This document shows positions 8,243 through 16,589 of a stretch of 36,702 nt of DNA, piece by piece. The first letter of the stretch is position 1, and the number at the start of each line of letters is the position of its first letter. The DNA is taken from NCBI GenBank assembly GCA_016199665.1, contig JACQGG010000227.1, positions 1 through 36,702 on the forward strand. Reading direction: 5' to 3'. Source of the stretch: Acidobacteriota bacterium. Its GTDB lineage: Bacteria; Acidobacteriota; UBA6911; JACQSX01. The notes beneath the pieces were generated by a model. That model searched no databases. It saw only the letters and a program-made list of their open reading frames with translations, and was not told the DNA's origin. A program made the translations under genes and the position numbers.

Positions 8243-10276
8243 GCCAAGGTTTCCGTTGATAATGTCACTCCAAAGAATTTGATCCGACCACAAAATCTGA
8301 TCGGACCAGAGGATCTGATCGGACCAGAGAATCTGATCCGACCAGAGAATCTGGTCCGACCACAAAATCTGGCTTGACTTCAGGCCTGACTGCAACAGCA
8401 GCTTGAGTAGATCCGTCCAAAGAATCTGATCCGTCCAGAGAATTTGATCTGTCCAGAGAATTTGATCTGTCCAGAGGATCTGATCCGACCACAGAATCTG
8501 GTCGGACCAGAGAATCTGGTTGGACCACGCCAGCTTTCCGCCCCACGTCGATCCCGGATTGAAGGGCGGCTGGTAGATCTGAATAAGAGAGTCGCTCCAG
8601 AGAATCTGATCGCTCCAAAGGATCTGGTCAGCCCAATTTACGCCATTACCCCACACAGCCGGGGCCCTCGACGAGATGTGCTGCCCGTAAACGATGGCAT
8701 TGCCCACCACCATTGCCATGCCCCACGGGACGCGCTCGCCTCCGATATACGAAACCGGCTTGGTCGCGCCGGCGGCGATAATCCGCTCCCAGACACTGGC
8801 CCTGCTTACCCTGCGGCTGATCACCGAAGCCAGACGGGCGGCGCCTTCCGCATTCAAAAGACCATTCCCCTGCTCGAACAGATTCGGGCTTGTCATCTTC
8901 TGGGCCGTGTAAAGGATCACGGCGCGCGCCAGGTTCGGGTTCACGCCAGAATTGGCCTCGAGAACCAGGGCCAGGGTCCCGGAGACCTCCGAGGCCGACA
9001 TTGAGGTTCCAGTCAAAGTGATGTACTTGTTGTCTCTTGAAACCAGATTCGGGAAATTCCTGGCCAGATACGAACCGGGCACGTTCAGTGACGTGATCCT
9101 GTAACCGGGCGCGACAAGGTCAGGTTTGGCAAGCAGATTCGGATAGCTCGGCCCGCGCGAGCTGAACCTGGTGATTGTGTCGTCGGAGCGCTTCACCGTG
9201 CCATTGGAATTGGTGGCCCCCACGGCAATCACCAGCGGATTGTGCGCGGGCGAGTTGATTCCGCCGAGAACGGTGCGTCCCTGCAGGAAGCCGTTGTTTC
9301 CTGCAGAGGCGACTACAAGAATGCCCGCCTCGACGGCTCGCTGCGCGGCCAGCGAAAGGGGATCTGTCTTATAGCTTTCCTTGGGCGGGTGACCGGCCGA
9401 GAGATTGATAATTCGGATGTTGTACTTACTCTTGTTCGCCACGCACCAGCCGAAGGCTGCAATGACGTCGCTGGTGCGGCCGGTCCCTTCATCACCCAGC
9501 GCCTTCAACGAGAGCAACTCCGCATCGGGCGCCATCCCGCTAAAACCTGAATTGGACCCGCGTAGATTGGCCGCGATAGTCCCTGCGACATGAGTCCCGT
9601 GGCCAAAGTTGTCCCGGTTGGGATAGCCGGTGAAGTTTTGGGCGGCGCGGAGCTTGATTCCGAAACCCCCTGCGATGCCGTTCTCAATTCCGCTGTCGAT
9701 GACCGCAACCACAACTTCCTCGCCGGTCACTCCGAGCTGTGAATGGGCCTGGTCTGCTCCAGTTGTCAGAATGGTTGGGTTGGGGAGTCTCGATCCGTCA
9801 TCGCCCCGGTTATTTTTCTCATCGTCACTCTCAGCCCGGACCACAGCGTCCGATGAGATCCGAACCACGTCGTCCTGCTCTGCCAGATTAATCAGCCTCT
9901 CCAGCGGGATTTCGACGGCCATGCCCTCGATAAGCGACAAATCCCGGAGGGCGTGTCCTCCCATCGAAGCGACCAGGCTGTCGCGCTCAAGCTGCCGTAC
10001 TCCGGCATCGCGCTTTTCCCTGGAGGAAACATCGCCGGCAAATTGAACGATGACTTGAACAGGGCGCCCGGATTCTCCGGCCGCCATCCCGTTGGCGAGT
10101 TCCTCAAGGATGTCCGGCGACAGGCGGAGAATCAAGCGGCCAACAGAGTTCTGCGACGCAGAAACGGAGGGAGCCAGAGGACCGACCCCCTCGGAAATAA
10201 ACGAGATTGCGCCTAACGCCGTTAAGATCGCGGCGACTTTTCTGGACAGGCACGCGCCAAACACTTTGCGCGCCAT
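8240..10276 (-). CDS. Secreted subtilisin-like (S8) serine protease with I9-like propeptide and C-terminal ILWSDQ hexapeptide repeats
   Basis: Catalytic motifs VAVIDSGIE (D), NFGHGTHVAGTIAA (H), SAGNNG (oxyanion N), GTSMSASEVSG (S); signal peptide MARKVFGACLSRKVAAILTALGAISF. ATG at 10276 preceded by aaggaggccacc; the listed ORF start at 10369 runs into the riboswitch and is probably wrong. Confidence 0.93.
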   Translation of the reverse strand: MARKVFGACLSRKVAAILTALGAISFISEGVGPLAPSVSASQNSVGRLILRLSPDILEELANGMAAGESGRPVQVIVQFAGDVSSREKRDAGVRQLERDSLVASMGGHALRDLSLIEGMAVEIPLERLINLAEQDDVVRISSDAVVRAESDDEKNNRGDDGSRLPNPTILTTGADQAHSQLGVTGEEVVVAVIDSGIENGIAGGFGIKLRAAQNFTGYPNRDNFGHGTHVAGTIAANLRGSNSGFSGMAPDAELLSLKALGDEGTGRTSDVIAAFGWCVANKSKYNIRIINLSAGHPPKESYKTDPLSLAAQRAVEAGILVVASAGNNGFLQGRTVLGGINSPAHNPLVIAVGATNSNGTVKRSDDTITRFSSRGPSYPNLLAKPDLVAPGYRITSLNVPGSYLARNFPNLVSRDNKYITLTGTSMSASEVSGTLALVLEANSGVNPNLARAVILYTAQKMTSPNLFEQGNGLLNAEGAARLASVISRRVSRASVWERIIAAGATKPVSYIGGERVPWGMAMVVGNAIVYGQHISSRAPAVWGNGVNWADQILWSDQILWSDSLIQIYQPPFNPGSTWGGKLAWSNQILWSDQILWSDQILWTDQILWTDQILWTDQILWTDLLKLLLQSGLKSSQILWSDQILWSDQILWSDQILWSDQILWSDQILWSDIINGNLG
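8264..8638 (-). repeat. 18-bp coding repeats (QILWSD/QILWTD) in three blocks
   Basis: Block C 8264-8371 (6 copies), block B 8411-8533 (7 copies, some degenerate), block A 8591-8638 (3 copies, one degenerate). Confidence 0.92.
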
Positions 10277-10361
10277 GGTGGCCTCCTTAGCGGAGCTGCA
10301 AGTGTCCAACGCGGATGGAATACCGACGCGGGCACCGTAGCATCCCCATGAACGACTTCCA

Positions 10362-10458
10362 CTTGGCAACCCAGCTTCCCTGTCCCTCGCAGGATTTAGG
10401 TCCCGGGCTTTGCGCCCCCAGCCTTTCGACCGGGTTAGCCTTTGTCAGTGGCCATGCC
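10362..10458 (-). ncRNA. Cyclic-di-GMP-I (GEMM-I) riboswitch aptamer, proximal copy
   Basis: Minus-strand RNA: ..ACAAAGGCTAACCCGGTCGAAAGGCTGGGGGCGCAAAGCCCGGGACCTAAATCC...GACAGGGAAGCTGGGTTGCC; GNRA-capped P1b, GCGCAAAGCC, CCTAA and AGC-N-GGGTT-GCC match the class consensus (compare Vibrio Vc2). Confidence 0.9.
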
Positions 10459-10467
10459 TCCTTGTTT

Positions 10468-10563
10468 CGGCAACCGCAACGGCCTTATTCTGATTCGAAC
10501 TTAGGCTTACGGCTTTGCGCCTCCAGTCTTTCGGCTGGAGTGGCCCTTTCGTACCGGCTCCTT
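10468..10563 (-). ncRNA. Cyclic-di-GMP-I (GEMM-I) riboswitch aptamer, distal copy
   Basis: Minus-strand RNA: GAGCCGGTACGAAAGGGCCACTCCAGCCGAAAGACTGGAGGCGCAAAGCCGTAAGCCTAAG...AAGGCCGTTGCGGTTGCC; same conserved blocks as the proximal copy. Confidence 0.88.
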
Positions 10564-10614
10564 TAATACTCCAAGGATGCTACAGCGTGACTACGTTCTA
10601 CAAACGCGCTCCAG

Positions 10615-10642
10615 GCTATAATTCCGGAAAGATCTGTGTCAA
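10615..10642 (-). promoter_or_regulatory. Sigma70-like promoter for the riboswitch-subtilase transcript
   Basis: Minus strand TTGACA (10642-10637), 16-nt spacer, TATAGC (10620-10615), about 50 nt upstream of the distal aptamer. Confidence 0.7.
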
Positions 10643-10743
10643 GTATTTTTTTCGAGCTTTTTTCTTCGCCCATTGCCCCCCCTCCGGCAGGCCGATCTTG
10701 GGGAGCCCGCTCCTTCCCATGGAAGGCACCGCCAGAAGCCCCG

Positions 10744-11904
10744 TCAGTCCGCTTTCCGCCTCAGGAAGGCCGGCACCTCAAAACTGTCGTCCCGACCCCG
10801 CTCCGAAACGCCCCCAAGGTCCGCCGGTCTTCTCGCTTCGCCCTTGTCGAATGGATAGACGATTCGACGGTGGCCCTTGTCTCCCGCGGGCAGCAGCGAA
10901 TGCGACGGTGAAATCTCGAAACCGGTGGCAATTACGGTGATCTTGACCCGGTCACCGAGCGAATCATCAAACACCGAACCAAAAATAATATTGGCCTCGC
11001 TATCCGCCGCCTCCTGAATGATCCTCGTGGCTTCGCTAACCTCATGCAAAGTCATCGAATGGCTGCCGCTGATGTTAATCAGCACTCCTTTGGCTCCCTG
11101 GATGGATCCCTCCTCCAGCAGCGGACTGCTGATCGCCTTCTGAGCGGCCACCACCGCCCGGTTTTCACCCGAGGCGACTCCCGTCCCCATCAGCGCCATG
11201 CCCATCCCGGTCATGATGGTCTTGACATCCGCAAAATCGAGATTGATGACACCGGTCACCGTAATGAGGTCGGAAATCCCCTGGACCGCCTGGCGCAGGA
11301 TGTCGTCCGCGATTTTGAAGGCATCCAGCAGAGTCGTCCCCGCCTCTACTGTCTGCAGGAGCCTCTCGTTAGGTATGGTGATCACGGTATCCACTGAATC
11401 TCTCAACTCCGCCAGCCCGGCCTCTGCCTGGGCCATGCGCCGCCTGCCTTCAAAATGGAACGGCTTGGTCGCGACCGCCACGGTCAAAGCGCTCAGCTCG
11501 GACGCCAGGCTGGCTACAATGGGTGCGGCGCCCGTCCCGGTGCCGCCGCCCAGTCCCGCGGTGATGAAAACCATATCGGCGCCGTCGACCAGTTCGATGA
11601 TTTTCTCGGTATCTTCCAGCGCGGCCTGCCTTCCTACCTCGGGATTGGCCCCTGCGCCCAGCCCCTTGGTCAGCCGGGAGCCGAGTTGCAGCTTGATCGG
11701 AGCAAGCGAGGTCCGAAGCGCCTGCGCGTCGGTATTGGCCGAGATGAACTCAACACCTTCAATACCCGCCTCAATCATGCGGTTGACGGCATTACCGCCG
11801 CCACCGCCGATTCCCACCACCTTGATTCGAGCGCCAGTAACGGCACCTTCATCAAAGCAGAATCGAATGTTCTTGTCACTGTCTCGCACTCGGTCTTTCT
11901 GCAT
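10744..11904 (-). CDS. ftsZ: Cell division GTPase FtsZ
   Basis: [23 protein letters not shown] tubulin signature, C-terminal [11 protein letters not shown]. Confidence 0.97.
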   Translation of the reverse strand: MQKDRVRDSDKNIRFCFDEGAVTGARIKVVGIGGGGGNAVNRMIEAGIEGVEFISANTDAQALRTSLAPIKLQLGSRLTKGLGAGANPEVGRQAALEDTEKIIELVDGADMVFITAGLGGGTGTGAAPIVASLASELSALTVAVATKPFHFEGRRRMAQAEAGLAELRDSVDTVITIPNERLLQTVEAGTTLLDAFKIADDILRQAVQGISDLITVTGVINLDFADVKTIMTGMGMALMGTGVASGENRAVVAAQKAISSPLLEEGSIQGAKGVLINISGSHSMTLHEVSEATRIIQEAADSEANIIFGSVFDDSLGDRVKITVIATGFEISPSHSLLPAGDKGHRRIVYPFDKGEARRPADLGGVSERGRDDSFEVPAFLRRKAD

Positions 11905-11969
11905 GGCACCTCCCTAGATGATCCGCCGGCCGGATCCTCCTCCGTTTTGAAAAGGAAGCCGCGCCGGGA

Positions 11970-13223
11970 TTAAGTCATAAACTGCAAAAACCAATGTCGC
12001 ATCTTCCCGGAGGCCTTTTCCAGGAAGCCCGCCGGAGCAACGGGCCTGATCACCTTGTTTTCGCCACCGCTCAGCGTGTCCCGTGCATACAGCAGCAACC
12101 CGGCCGCCGTCGCGTATGCGGGGTGGGTTGCAACTTCCTCCGATCCGAGGATCGCCGAGGCAGAAGCGACCCGCACCGGCGTCTCCAGGACCTGCTCGGC
12201 CACCATGTCCATGCCCTCCAGCGCGGACATCCCCCCGGTGATCACGGCGCCTGCCGCCAGCTCACGACGGCACTGCCAGGCTTCCAGCCGCTTTCTGACC
12301 AAGCCGAACAGTTCCTCGGCGCGCGCCTGGATGACCTGGCATAGCATTTCGCGGCTGATCAGGCGGAGTCCGTTGCCCGCGATCGAGCTCACTTCCAAAA
12401 GTTCCTCCAGGGCCACCAGAGACGCGTGAGCGCATCCCTGGTTCTTCTTCATAGCTTCCGCCTCTCCCAGCGGAGTCCGGAGTCCCACCGAGATGTCCTT
12501 GGTGAAGTGGTTCCCTCCCATCGGGATACTGTCGGAATGCCACAGGCTGCGTTTGGAGAAAACTGCGATGTCGGCGCTCCCCCCCCCGATGTCGATCACC
12601 ACCGCCCCCAATTCCTTCTCATCGTCCGACAGCACCGCCATCGAAGATGCGACCTGCGGCATCACCGTACCGGCCACAATCAGCCCGCTCTTGTTGACCG
12701 CGTTGATGATGTTCTGCACGGCGCCGGAAGCATTAACCATGATGTGAATCCGCACCCCCAGTTGTTCCCCCATCATGCCCAGCGGATCCCAGATGCCGGC
12801 TTGCCCGTCCAGCGTAAATTCCTGCGGCAGAACGTGGATTACAACCATGCCGTCGGGAATCTTGCAGTCTTTGGCCGCGTCGGTCACGGCATAGATGTCT
12901 TCCTGAGTGACCTCGCGCCCTTTGCCTTTCAACGTTAGACGCCCGCTTCCGTTGATCCCCGGCTGCGGACTGGCCCCGGTGCTTACGTAGACCGATTCGA
13001 CAACAGTCTGCGCCTGCTGCTCGGCCCGATGGACCGACTGGCGGATGGAATCAACCAGCGCTGATACATGGGTCACCACTCCGCGCTTGTATCCTTGGGT
13101 CGCTGACACCCCCATTCCAAGCACGCAAATGCCTTCAGGCTTCGGCTCCCCAATGACGGCGCACACGTTGGATGAGCCGATGTCCAATCCCGCAATCACA
13201 TTCATCCTTCTGGCCAGTTTCAT
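11970..13223 (-). CDS. ftsA: Cell division protein FtsA
   Basis: IAGLDIGSSNVCAVIGE, VVIDIGGGSADIAVF actin-like motifs; position next to ftsZ. ATG at 13205 (MNVIAGLD) is an alternative start. Confidence 0.95.
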   Translation of the reverse strand: MKLARRMNVIAGLDIGSSNVCAVIGEPKPEGICVLGMGVSATQGYKRGVVTHVSALVDSIRQSVHRAEQQAQTVVESVYVSTGASPQPGINGSGRLTLKGKGREVTQEDIYAVTDAAKDCKIPDGMVVIHVLPQEFTLDGQAGIWDPLGMMGEQLGVRIHIMVNASGAVQNIINAVNKSGLIVAGTVMPQVASSMAVLSDDEKELGAVVIDIGGGSADIAVFSKRSLWHSDSIPMGGNHFTKDISVGLRTPLGEAEAMKKNQGCAHASLVALEELLEVSSIAGNGLRLISREMLCQVIQARAEELFGLVRKRLEAWQCRRELAAGAVITGGMSALEGMDMVAEQVLETPVRVASASAILGSEEVATHPAYATAAGLLLYARDTLSGGENKVIRPVAPAGFLEKASGKMRHWFLQFMT

Positions 13224-13234
13224 CCGCCCCTTTG

Positions 13235-14113
13235 CTAACCCGTTTGATCTGTTTCGACGTGAATGCCCGAATCACTCCCGTTTTTGGTATGGAAAATGAT
13301 TCTGTGCTCCACGCTCAAATCCACTGAATCCATGGCGCCGTACTTGGCGGCCAAGTCGGCCATAAGAGGCAACTTCGCCAGGTAAGTCAGGTAGCGGATC
13401 CGGAAGTCGGAATCCCCCAGAAGCACGCGGATCGGCTGTTCCAGGGGAACCAGCGCGACCCGATTGGGATCACTCACGTCGATTTCCGAAACCTTGTCGG
13501 AGAGTCGCTCCGGACCTGAGTCCAGCTCCAAGATTACCCGCATCACGGTTTCCATCCTGGCCTGGTTTGTGGAAGCAACATTCTCCTGCGTGGAGTTTTC
13601 CAGTCCCCGAATCACGGGCAGATCCAGATGCTCGAATCCACTTCCATAGCTCTGCAAAACAACGCCAAAACGGTCTACCAGAAACAGCTCACTTTCGATT
13701 TTCGCCAGGCCGACCGGACGGCGCTCCACCACCAAAATCTTCAGCTTGTTGGGAAACACTCGTCGCACCTGGCAGGAAAAGACCCAGGGCTGCCCTTCCA
13801 CAAGCTGCCGTACTTTCTCCAGCCGGATTCGGAAAAGGTTGCGCGGAAATTCCTTTTCCAGCGCGTGCCGGATCTCCGCCGTGTTGACATGCTGAGCGCC
13901 CAGCATCTGGACCTCCGCCAGGCTGAAGATTTCGCTGCGAAGGACAAACATTGAGAGGGCGATCGCGGAGCCCACCAGCAACAGCGCGGCCGTCAGGCGG
14001 ACTGACCCGATCAGCAGTCTCTTCCAAAGCGGACGGCCCTCGCGATTTCTTTTAATGTCTCGTTTCTTCTGTCTTCTCAGGTGCTGCCCTCCCACTTCAG
14101 GATCTACCGCCAT
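13235..14113 (-). CDS. ftsQ: Cell division protein FtsQ (POTRA domain)
   Basis: Single N-terminal TM, POTRA-like EVQMLGAQHVNTAEIRHAL, position between murC and ftsA. ORF extends to 14164; ATG at 14113 preferred. Confidence 0.85.
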   Translation of the reverse strand: MAVDPEVGGQHLRRQKKRDIKRNREGRPLWKRLLIGSVRLTAALLLVGSAIALSMFVLRSEIFSLAEVQMLGAQHVNTAEIRHALEKEFPRNLFRIRLEKVRQLVEGQPWVFSCQVRRVFPNKLKILVVERRPVGLAKIESELFLVDRFGVVLQSYGSGFEHLDLPVIRGLENSTQENVASTNQARMETVMRVILELDSGPERLSDKVSEIDVSDPNRVALVPLEQPIRVLLGDSDFRIRYLTYLAKLPLMADLAAKYGAMDSVDLSVEHRIIFHTKNGSDSGIHVETDQTG

Positions 14114-15485
14114 GACGCACACTCCATTTCCCAAGAATTTCCTCCCCCAGGGTGTACACATCACCTGCGCCCAGGGTGAGCAGCAGGTCGCCTTTTTTCA
14201 GCGAGCTCAGAATCCCGCGTACCGCCCCTTCCTTTGGAACAAATTGAACGCTGTCATGGCCGGCGCGCATGACCTCTTCTGCCAGCCGGGAAGCAGTGAT
14301 TCCTGCCAGAGGCGCTTCGCCTGCGGGGTAGATGTCCAGCAGAAACAAGACGTCTGCGTCCTCGAAACACGTAGCAAAATCCGCGAAAGCTTCGCGAGTG
14401 CGGGTGTATCGGTGCGGCTGAAAGATCACGACAAGCCTGCGATCGGACTTTCTTGCAGCGCTCAAGGTGGCCCGAATCTCCGTGGGGTGGTGGGCGTAAT
14501 CGTCATAAAAAACGACCCCTCCCGCGGCGCCTTTCCTTTCCATTCGCCGCGCGACCCCCTCAAAGCGGGACAGGGATTGGAGGGTCGCCTCCGGGGCGAT
14601 TCCCAGCAGCAGTGAGATTCCAATCACCGAGAGCGAGTTGAGAATGTTGTGGGAGCCGGCAACGTGCAGGCGAACATCCCCCCAGATTCTCCCCTTCCTC
14701 CAGACCCGAAACGTCGAGCCATAAAAGCTCTGCTCCAGGCATTCCGCCGTCAGTTCAGCCGAATTCCCCTTCAGGCCATAGGTGACCGGCTTTCCAGGGA
14801 TGCGGGAAAGGATTCGGCGAATCCGCGCATCCTCCAGGCAGAGCACGCATTGCGACGGGTCAGGCAGGCGCGCGATAAATTCCTGAAAGGAACTCACCAG
14901 ATCCTCCTCATCCCGATAGGTCGCCATATGCTCCAGATCGATATTGGTGATGACAGCCATTTGAGGCCGCAACTTTAAAAAGGACCGATCGCTTTCGTCT
15001 GTTTCCGCGACCAGAAACTCTCCCCGACCCAGCCGCGCGTTGCCCCCAAGCTGCGCCACCACCCCTCCCACCAGGCAGCTCGGGTCACGGCCGGCATCGA
15101 CCAGCAGCACGGCAATCATCGCCGCAGTTGTCGTCTTGCCGTGGGATCCGGCCACCGCGATCCCTTTCTGGCGGGTCATCAATTCCGCCAGCACGTCGCC
15201 GCGATGCACTACGGGGATTCCCCGCCGTCCGGCTTCGCGCACTTCCTCGTTGTCTTGAGCGACGGCGGAACTGGTGATGACCAGCTCCGCGTCTCCAAGA
15301 TTGCCGGCCCGATGCTCTCCGATAAAGACTCGCGCTCCCAGTTCCTTCAATCGCTCCGTCTGTGATGACGCCTTCAGATCGCTCCCCGCAACTTCGTGGC
15401 CCAGCCTCGCCAGCAGCAGCGCAATCGCGCTCATGCCGATGCCGCCGATACCCACCAAGTGGACGCGGGACTGACGCTCCAGCAT
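14097..15485 (-). CDS. murC: UDP-N-acetylmuramate--L-alanine ligase
   Basis: VHLVGIGGIGMSAIALLL, AGSHGKTTTAAMIA, YDDYAHHPTEI. ORF extends to 15506. Confidence 0.96.
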   Translation of the reverse strand: MLERQSRVHLVGIGGIGMSAIALLLARLGHEVAGSDLKASSQTERLKELGARVFIGEHRAGNLGDAELVITSSAVAQDNEEVREAGRRGIPVVHRGDVLAELMTRQKGIAVAGSHGKTTTAAMIAVLLVDAGRDPSCLVGGVVAQLGGNARLGRGEFLVAETDESDRSFLKLRPQMAVITNIDLEHMATYRDEEDLVSSFQEFIARLPDPSQCVLCLEDARIRRILSRIPGKPVTYGLKGNSAELTAECLEQSFYGSTFRVWRKGRIWGDVRLHVAGSHNILNSLSVIGISLLLGIAPEATLQSLSRFEGVARRMERKGAAGGVVFYDDYAHHPTEIRATLSAARKSDRRLVVIFQPHRYTRTREAFADFATCFEDADVLFLLDIYPAGEAPLAGITASRLAEEVMRAGHDSVQFVPKEGAVRGILSSLKKGDLLLTLGAGDVYTLGEEILGKWSVRHGGRS

Positions 15486-15489
15486 GGCC

Positions 15490-16575
15490 TTACGCTGCGT
15501 TCGCACCCATCAGGCCAACCGCCAGATCAATAATTTCTTCAGCGCTTCGCGCATTAAAAAATCGACGGATCGCAGATTCCATTTCCTTTCGCTGCTCCGG
15601 GCGCCGGTGCAACTCCAGTACGCTGTTCGCCAACGCGCCCGCCGTCAGTTCCGATTGCGGCAGAAGGCGCGCCGCACCCTGTGACGCAAGGCAGCGGGCA
15701 TTGACCATCTGGTGGTCATCGGCGGCAAAGGGAAACGGCACCAGGACGGCACACTTTCCCGCGGCGGCCAACTCCGCCAGGGTTGAAGCGCCCGCGCGGC
15801 AAATAACCAGGGAAGCCTGAGACATGGCCCGTGGCATGTCGTCGATAAACGGCCGTACCTCCCACCACGCCGAGCCATACCGGCGACAGGACTCAAACTC
15901 AGCGGTGCCCGTCTGATGAATCACCCGCAGGTCGGGGATCTGTTCCCTCAGCCTGGGGATCGCTTCGATGGCCGCCGCGTTGATCGCGCGGCTTCCCTGG
16001 CTGCCTCCGAAGATCAGGAGAGTGAAACCCGGCGGTGGCGGCGCGCACGCCTGAAAGAATTCCCTGCGCACTGGAATTCCGGTGAGGCGGGTTTTTTCAC
16101 CAAAGTAACGGCGCGCCTCCGGAAAAGCCACCGCCGCGAGCCGGATGCTGCGCGACAGCCAGCGGTTGGCCAGTCCCGGCCTGGCATTGGGCTCTACAAT
16201 CATGGAGGGAGTCCCCAGCAGGGTCGCAGCCAGGAGAACGGGACCCGAAGCGTACCCCCCCACCCCGATCGCCACATGCGGACGGAAGGACCGCGTGATT
16301 TGCAGGCAGCGCAGCAGCGATCCGGGCAGCTTCATCAGGTTTCTCAAGAGGCAAAGCGGCGGCACACCCTTCAGTTGAGCCACATCCAACAACTGCAGCG
16401 GAATTCCGGCCGGAACCAGAAGCCGCTCCTCCAGCCTGCCGCGCGCTCCCACAAACAGCACTTCATTCCCCGCCATCCGGCTCTTCCACTCCTGCGCCAG
16501 CGCAATGCCTATGAAAATGTGCCCTCCCGTGCCTCCCCCGCCTACCAGCAGCCGCAACGGTCCGGTCTGACCCAC
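15490..16575 (-). CDS. murG: UDP-N-acetylglucosamine--N-acetylmuramyl-(pentapeptide) pyrophosphoryl-undecaprenol N-acetylglucosamine transferase
   Basis: GGGTGGHIFIGIALAQEW, GGSQGSRAIN, CRAGASTLAELAAAGK. Confidence 0.96.
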   Translation of the reverse strand: MGQTGPLRLLVGGGGTGGHIFIGIALAQEWKSRMAGNEVLFVGARGRLEERLLVPAGIPLQLLDVAQLKGVPPLCLLRNLMKLPGSLLRCLQITRSFRPHVAIGVGGYASGPVLLAATLLGTPSMIVEPNARPGLANRWLSRSIRLAAVAFPEARRYFGEKTRLTGIPVRREFFQACAPPPPGFTLLIFGGSQGSRAINAAAIEAIPRLREQIPDLRVIHQTGTAEFESCRRYGSAWWEVRPFIDDMPRAMSQASLVICRAGASTLAELAAAGKCAVLVPFPFAADDHQMVNARCLASQGAARLLPQSELTAGALANSVLELHRRPEQRKEMESAIRRFFNARSAEEIIDLAVGLMGANAA

Positions 16576-16589
16576 CTAAGTATCCCCAT

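Noticed and set aside
8444-9004. Plus-strand ORF with repetitive protein (MICPENLICPEDLIRPQNLVGPENLVGP...)
   Set aside because: It is the antisense reading of the ILWSDQ repeat-coding DNA; no RBS or independent support.
10277-10369. N-terminal extension of the subtilase ORF (MPSGSRSWGCYGARVGIPSALDTCSSAKEAT)
   Set aside because: It overlaps the 3' end of the proximal riboswitch; a proper signal peptide and an aaggagg RBS define the start at 10276.
10468-10563. Other riboswitch classes (cGAMP-selective GEMM-Ib, c-di-GMP-II)
   Set aside because: The residue aligning with Vc2 G20 reads as G in both aptamers, and the architecture is GEMM-I rather than class II; selectivity still needs an experiment.
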